A stretch of DNA of 64,000 nucleotides. Source: Mediterraneibacter glycyrrhizinilyticus. Its GTDB lineage: Bacteria > Bacillota > Clostridia > Lachnospirales > Lachnospiraceae. Made by a program: the position numbers and the translations under genes. Below the pieces are notes generated by a model that saw only the letters and a program-made list of their open reading frames with translations, did no database searches and was not told the DNA's origin. This document shows, piece after piece, positions 61,271-64,000 of this stretch (the first letter of the stretch is position 1; each line of letters starts with the position of its first letter). The stretch lies in the NCBI RefSeq assembly GCF_015560805.1, contig NZ_JADMSO010000003.1:248001-312000 (forward strand), given 5' to 3'.

Positions 61271-62109
61271 AAGAGCGTTTGGATGTATTGCTTGTAAAAA
61301 GAAATCTGGTGGGATCCAGAGAGAAAGCGAAAGCAGTGATCATGTCGGGAAATGTATTCGTAGACGGACAGCGGGAAGACAAGGCTGGGACGACATTTTC
61401 GGATGAGGTACAGATCGAGATCAAAGGACATACACTTCCATATGTCAGCAGAGGCGGATTAAAGCTGGAAAAAGCGCTTGCCAATTTTGATGTAACCGTG
61501 GATGGGAAAGTCTGCACCGATGTGGGATCGTCCACCGGAGGATTTACCGACTGTATGCTGCAGAACGGAGCGGTGAAAGTGTTTGCCATCGACGTGGGCA
61601 GGGGGCAGCTTGACTGGAAGCTGCGTCAGGATCCACGTGTTGTCTGTATGGAAAAGACGAATATCCGATATGTGACGCCGGAGGATATCGGAGAGCCGAT
61701 CGCATTTTCTTCGATCGACGTCTCCTTTATCTCACTGACAAAAGTACTGGAGCCGATCCGGAATTATCTGACGCCGGACGGAGAGATCGTGGCGCTGATC
61801 AAACCGCAGTTTGAGGCGGGAAGAGAAAAAGTGGGGAAAAAAGGCGTCGTGCGTGAGAAGAGCACCCATCGGGAAGTAATCGAAAAAGTGGCTCAGTATG
61901 CGCAGAGCATCGGATTTGAGATCAAAAATATCGACTTCTCGCCGATCCGCGGACCGGAGGGCAATATCGAATATCTGATCCATTTGAAAAAACACGGAGC
62001 AGGCATGGCTCCGGAGATCTCCGATGAGATGAAACAGGAGCTGGAAAAGGTAACAGACCGTGCGTTTGAAACGTTGGCGCATGAAAAGGGAGCGGCACTG
62101 CCGTCCTAA
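61267..62109 (+). CDS. tlyA: TlyA family rRNA 2'-O-methyltransferase
   Basis: The 280-residue protein has an N-terminal S4 RNA-binding domain (KERLDVLLVKRNLVGSREKAKAVIMSGNVFVDGQ) and an FtsJ-like methyltransferase domain (CTDVGSSTGGFTDCMLQNGAVKVFAIDVGRGQLDWKLR). Mycobacterial TlyA methylates 16S/23S rRNA and was first called hemolysin. The gene is part of the conserved dxs-tlyA-nadK-argR-recN cluster of Firmicutes. ATG 61267 overlaps the dxs stop. Confidence 0.93.
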   Translation: MKERLDVLLVKRNLVGSREKAKAVIMSGNVFVDGQREDKAGTTFSDEVQIEIKGHTLPYVSRGGLKLEKALANFDVTVDGKVCTDVGSSTGGFTDCMLQNGAVKVFAIDVGRGQLDWKLRQDPRVVCMEKTNIRYVTPEDIGEPIAFSSIDVSFISLTKVLEPIRNYLTPDGEIVALIKPQFEAGREKVGKKGVVREKSTHREVIEKVAQYAQSIGFEIKNIDFSPIRGPEGNIEYLIHLKKHGAGMAPEISDEMKQELEKVTDRAFETLAHEKGAALPS

Positions 62110-62151
62110 CGGAAAAGACAGATTTTACAAAGCAGGACAAGAGGAAACAGT

Positions 62152-62985
62152 ATGGATCGTTTTTACATTATAGCAAATGAACTGAAAGACATCGGTTATC
62201 AGATCACACAGGAGATTCAGACTTATATAGAAGAAAACGGGAAAGAATGCATTGTGGCGACGAAAGATACGGAGGGGCACATCGTTCCCGGAACTGTGCC
62301 GGAGGGAATTGAGTGCGCGATCGTTCTGGGCGGAGACGGTACATTGATCCGCGCGGCGCGGGAACTGAAAGAATATCATATTCCGCTGATCGGGGTCAAT
62401 ATGGGAACGCTCGGTTATCTGACCGAGGTAGAACTGCCGAACTGCAGAAGAGCGCTGGATCAGTTGTTTTCTGAAAAACCGGATATTGAACAGCGGATGA
62501 TGATGTACGGCAGTATCAACGGATGCGTCGGTCATGTGGCGATGAATGACGTTGTGATCACCCGGGACGGAGGACTGCGGGTCGTTCATTTCAGAGTCTA
62601 TGTGAATGGAACGCTGCTGAACAGTTATCTGGCGGACGGGATCATCGTCTCCACACCGACCGGATCGACCGGATATAATCTTTCCGCGGGAGGACCGGTC
62701 GTAGAACCGACGGCGAGCATGTTCGTGATCACGCCGATCTGTTCGCATGCTTTGAATGCGAGCAGTATTGTATTGTCAGCGGAGGATACGATCGAGATTG
62801 AAGTCTGTGAGGGACGCTACGGCAGAGAGGAACATGCCCTCGTTACATTTGACGGGGCGGATACCGAACGTCTGCACAGCAATGACCGCGTGCGGATCAA
62901 CAAAGCGCGGGAGACAGTCCGGCTTGTGAAATTGAGTAAAGAAAGTTTTATGAAAACGATGCGGGAGAAAATGAAAGGAAACTAA
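62152..62985 (+). CDS. nadK: NAD kinase
   Basis: The 277-residue protein has the NAD kinase motif VLGGDGTLIRAARE, GVNMGTLGYLTEVE, NDVVITRDGG and DGIIVSTPTGSTGYNLSAGGPVVEP. It phosphorylates NAD to NADP. AGGAAAC lies before the ATG. It is followed five bases later by argR. Confidence 0.97.
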   Translation: MDRFYIIANELKDIGYQITQEIQTYIEENGKECIVATKDTEGHIVPGTVPEGIECAIVLGGDGTLIRAARELKEYHIPLIGVNMGTLGYLTEVELPNCRRALDQLFSEKPDIEQRMMMYGSINGCVGHVAMNDVVITRDGGLRVVHFRVYVNGTLLNSYLADGIIVSTPTGSTGYNLSAGGPVVEPTASMFVITPICSHALNASSIVLSAEDTIEIEVCEGRYGREEHALVTFDGADTERLHSNDRVRINKARETVRLVKLSKESFMKTMREKMKGN

Positions 62986-62989
62986 AATT

Positions 62990-63448
62990 ATGAAAGTCAG
63001 TCGTCATGCAAAAATTATCGAACTTATCAGTCAATATAATATTGAGACTCAGGAGGAACTGGCGGACCGTCTGAATAATGCAGGGTTTAAAGTGACACAG
63101 GCAACGATCTCCCGTGATATCCGGGATCTGAAGCTGACAAAGGTTGCCTCGGACGGCGGCAGACAGAAATATGTCGTGCTGCGTCCGGATGAGGGCGGAA
63201 TGAGTGAAAAGTACGTCCGCGTACTGCAGGATGGGTATGTATCGATGGATATGGCACAGAATATTCTTGTGATCAAGACTGTTTCGGGAATGGCAATGGC
63301 AGTTGCGGCTGCCGTGGATGCGATGGACTGGAGCGAAGTGGTCGGATGTATCGCCGGGGACGATACAATCATGTGCGCGATCCGCACTGTGGAAGATACG
63401 GCAGTCGTTATGGACAAGATACGGAAAATTGTGTCAAAAGGAAAATAG
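62990..63448 (+). CDS. argR: Arginine repressor
   Basis: The 152-residue protein has the N-terminal winged helix (RHAKIIELISQYNIETQEELADRLNNAGFKVTQATISRDIRDLKLTKV) and the C-terminal hexamerisation/arginine-binding domain (GMAMAVAAAVDAMDWSEVVGCIAGDDTIMCAIR). With arginine it controls arginine synthesis and catabolism. Placement between nadK and recN is conserved. AAAGGAAAC precedes the start. Confidence 0.96.
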   Translation: MKVSRHAKIIELISQYNIETQEELADRLNNAGFKVTQATISRDIRDLKLTKVASDGGRQKYVVLRPDEGGMSEKYVRVLQDGYVSMDMAQNILVIKTVSGMAMAVAAAVDAMDWSEVVGCIAGDDTIMCAIRTVEDTAVVMDKIRKIVSKGK

Positions 63449-63457
63449 GAATCAAAT

Positions 63458-64000
63458 ATGTTAGAGAATCTTCATGTAAAAAATCTGGCGCTGATCGATG
63501 AGATCGAGGTGGAATTCTGTCCGGGACTCAATATCCTGACCGGCGAGACCGGCGCGGGAAAATCAATCCTGCTCGGATCGGTGAATCTGGCGCTGGGCGG
63601 CAAATATTCAGCGGATCTGCTGCGGACAGGAGCAAAATTCGGACTGGTGGAACTGACATTTTCAGGGATCGAGGGCGCGCTTTTGGAACAGCTTGAGTCG
63701 ATGGATGTCTATCCGGAAGACGGACGGATCGTTCTGAGCCGGAAGCTGTTGACAGGGAGAAGTACGAGCAAGATCAATGGAGAAACGGTCAGCATGGGGC
63801 TTCTAAAAGATGTGGCAAGCCTGCTGATCGACATTCATGGTCAGCATGAGCACCAGTCTTTGCTGCACAAGAAAAATCATCTCGCATTTCTTGATCTTTA
63901 TGCGGGAGATGCCGTGAAAAAATGGAAAGAACAGACGGAAACGGCATATCGGGAATATCAGCGTTTGTCGAAAAAGCTGGAAGAGTCCAGACTGGACGAA
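63458..64000 (+). CDS. recN: DNA repair protein RecN, 3' truncated by window edge
   Basis: An open frame of 181 codons runs to the last base. It starts LENLHVKNLALIDEIEVEF and has Walker A GETGAGKSILLGSVNLALGG, then RKLLTGRSTSKINGETVSM and LLIDIHGQHEHQSLL (Q-loop region), followed by the start of the coiled coil. RecN is an SMC-like ATPase acting early at double-strand breaks. It begins nine bases after argR. Confidence 0.96.
   Translation, partial: MLENLHVKNLALIDEIEVEFCPGLNILTGETGAGKSILLGSVNLALGGKYSADLLRTGAKFGLVELTFSGIEGALLEQLESMDVYPEDGRIVLSRKLLTGRSTSKINGETVSMGLLKDVASLLIDIHGQHEHQSLLHKKNHLAFLDLYAGDAVKKWKEQTETAYREYQRLSKKLEESRLDE

Overview
The window looks like a chromosomal piece of a spore-forming, anaerobic gut Firmicute of the family Lachnospiraceae (Dorea/Mediterraneibacter/Blautia-like). 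This rests on gene content and order: the complete spoIIIAA-AH operon, gpr and spoIIP, the rimP-nusA-rnpM-ylxQ-infB-rbfA-nrnA-truB-ribF block, rpsO-pnp, and the nusB-xseA-xseB-ispA-dxs-tlyA-nadK-argR-recN block, all with strong GGAGG ribosome-binding sites. No rRNA, tRNA, CRISPR array, transposase or recombinase gene was seen. Both ends cut a gene.

Region 1 (1-9930) is one catabolic operon, somewhat AT-richer than the core. It encodes a SelA-like PLP enzyme (cut at the left edge), an AGE-family epimerase, a sugar-binding lipoprotein and two permeases, two RidA proteins, a beta-propeller lactonase, an amidohydrolase/deacetylase, an RraA-type aldolase and a D-lyxose-type sugar isomerase. A strong terminator ends it. 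Together these could take up an N-acylated amino sugar or its acid, open a lactone, deacylate, eliminate ammonia with RidA clearing the enamine, and cleave the 2-keto-3-deoxy acid to pyruvate. No ABC ATPase, kinase or regulator is in view.

Region 2 (9974-22200) is mixed housekeeping: a cytidylate-kinase-like protein, ddh (lysine/peptidoglycan), a cupin, a membrane protein with an Asp/Tyr-rich tail, an ABC-F ATPase, a nucleotidyltransferase, galE, ilvN-ilvC, rpsT, gpr and spoIIP. A strongly folded non-coding segment lies between ilvC and rpsT.

Region 3 (22300-41090) holds a type IIA topoisomerase pair, the rimP-to-ribF translation operon, a Na/Pi cotransporter, a MATE pump, and rpsO and pnp. 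rpsO and pnp each have their own promoter and a structured leader.

Region 4 (41100-47350) is an AT-rich accessory island of short, same-strand, functionally unrelated genes: hydrolase, two GNAT acetyltransferases, ClbS/DfsB-like, P-loop kinase-like, VOC, NTF2-like, unknowns, tiny membrane proteins and broken genes. A short element of about 30 bp recurs just after the stop codons of several genes. It resembles a gene-cassette array and is the most unusual part of the window.

Region 5 (47430-64000) contains a marR-MATE pair, spoIIIAA-AH, prfC, an Asp23 protein, nusB, and the exonuclease VII/isoprenoid/NAD kinase/ArgR/RecN cluster, with recN cut at the right edge.
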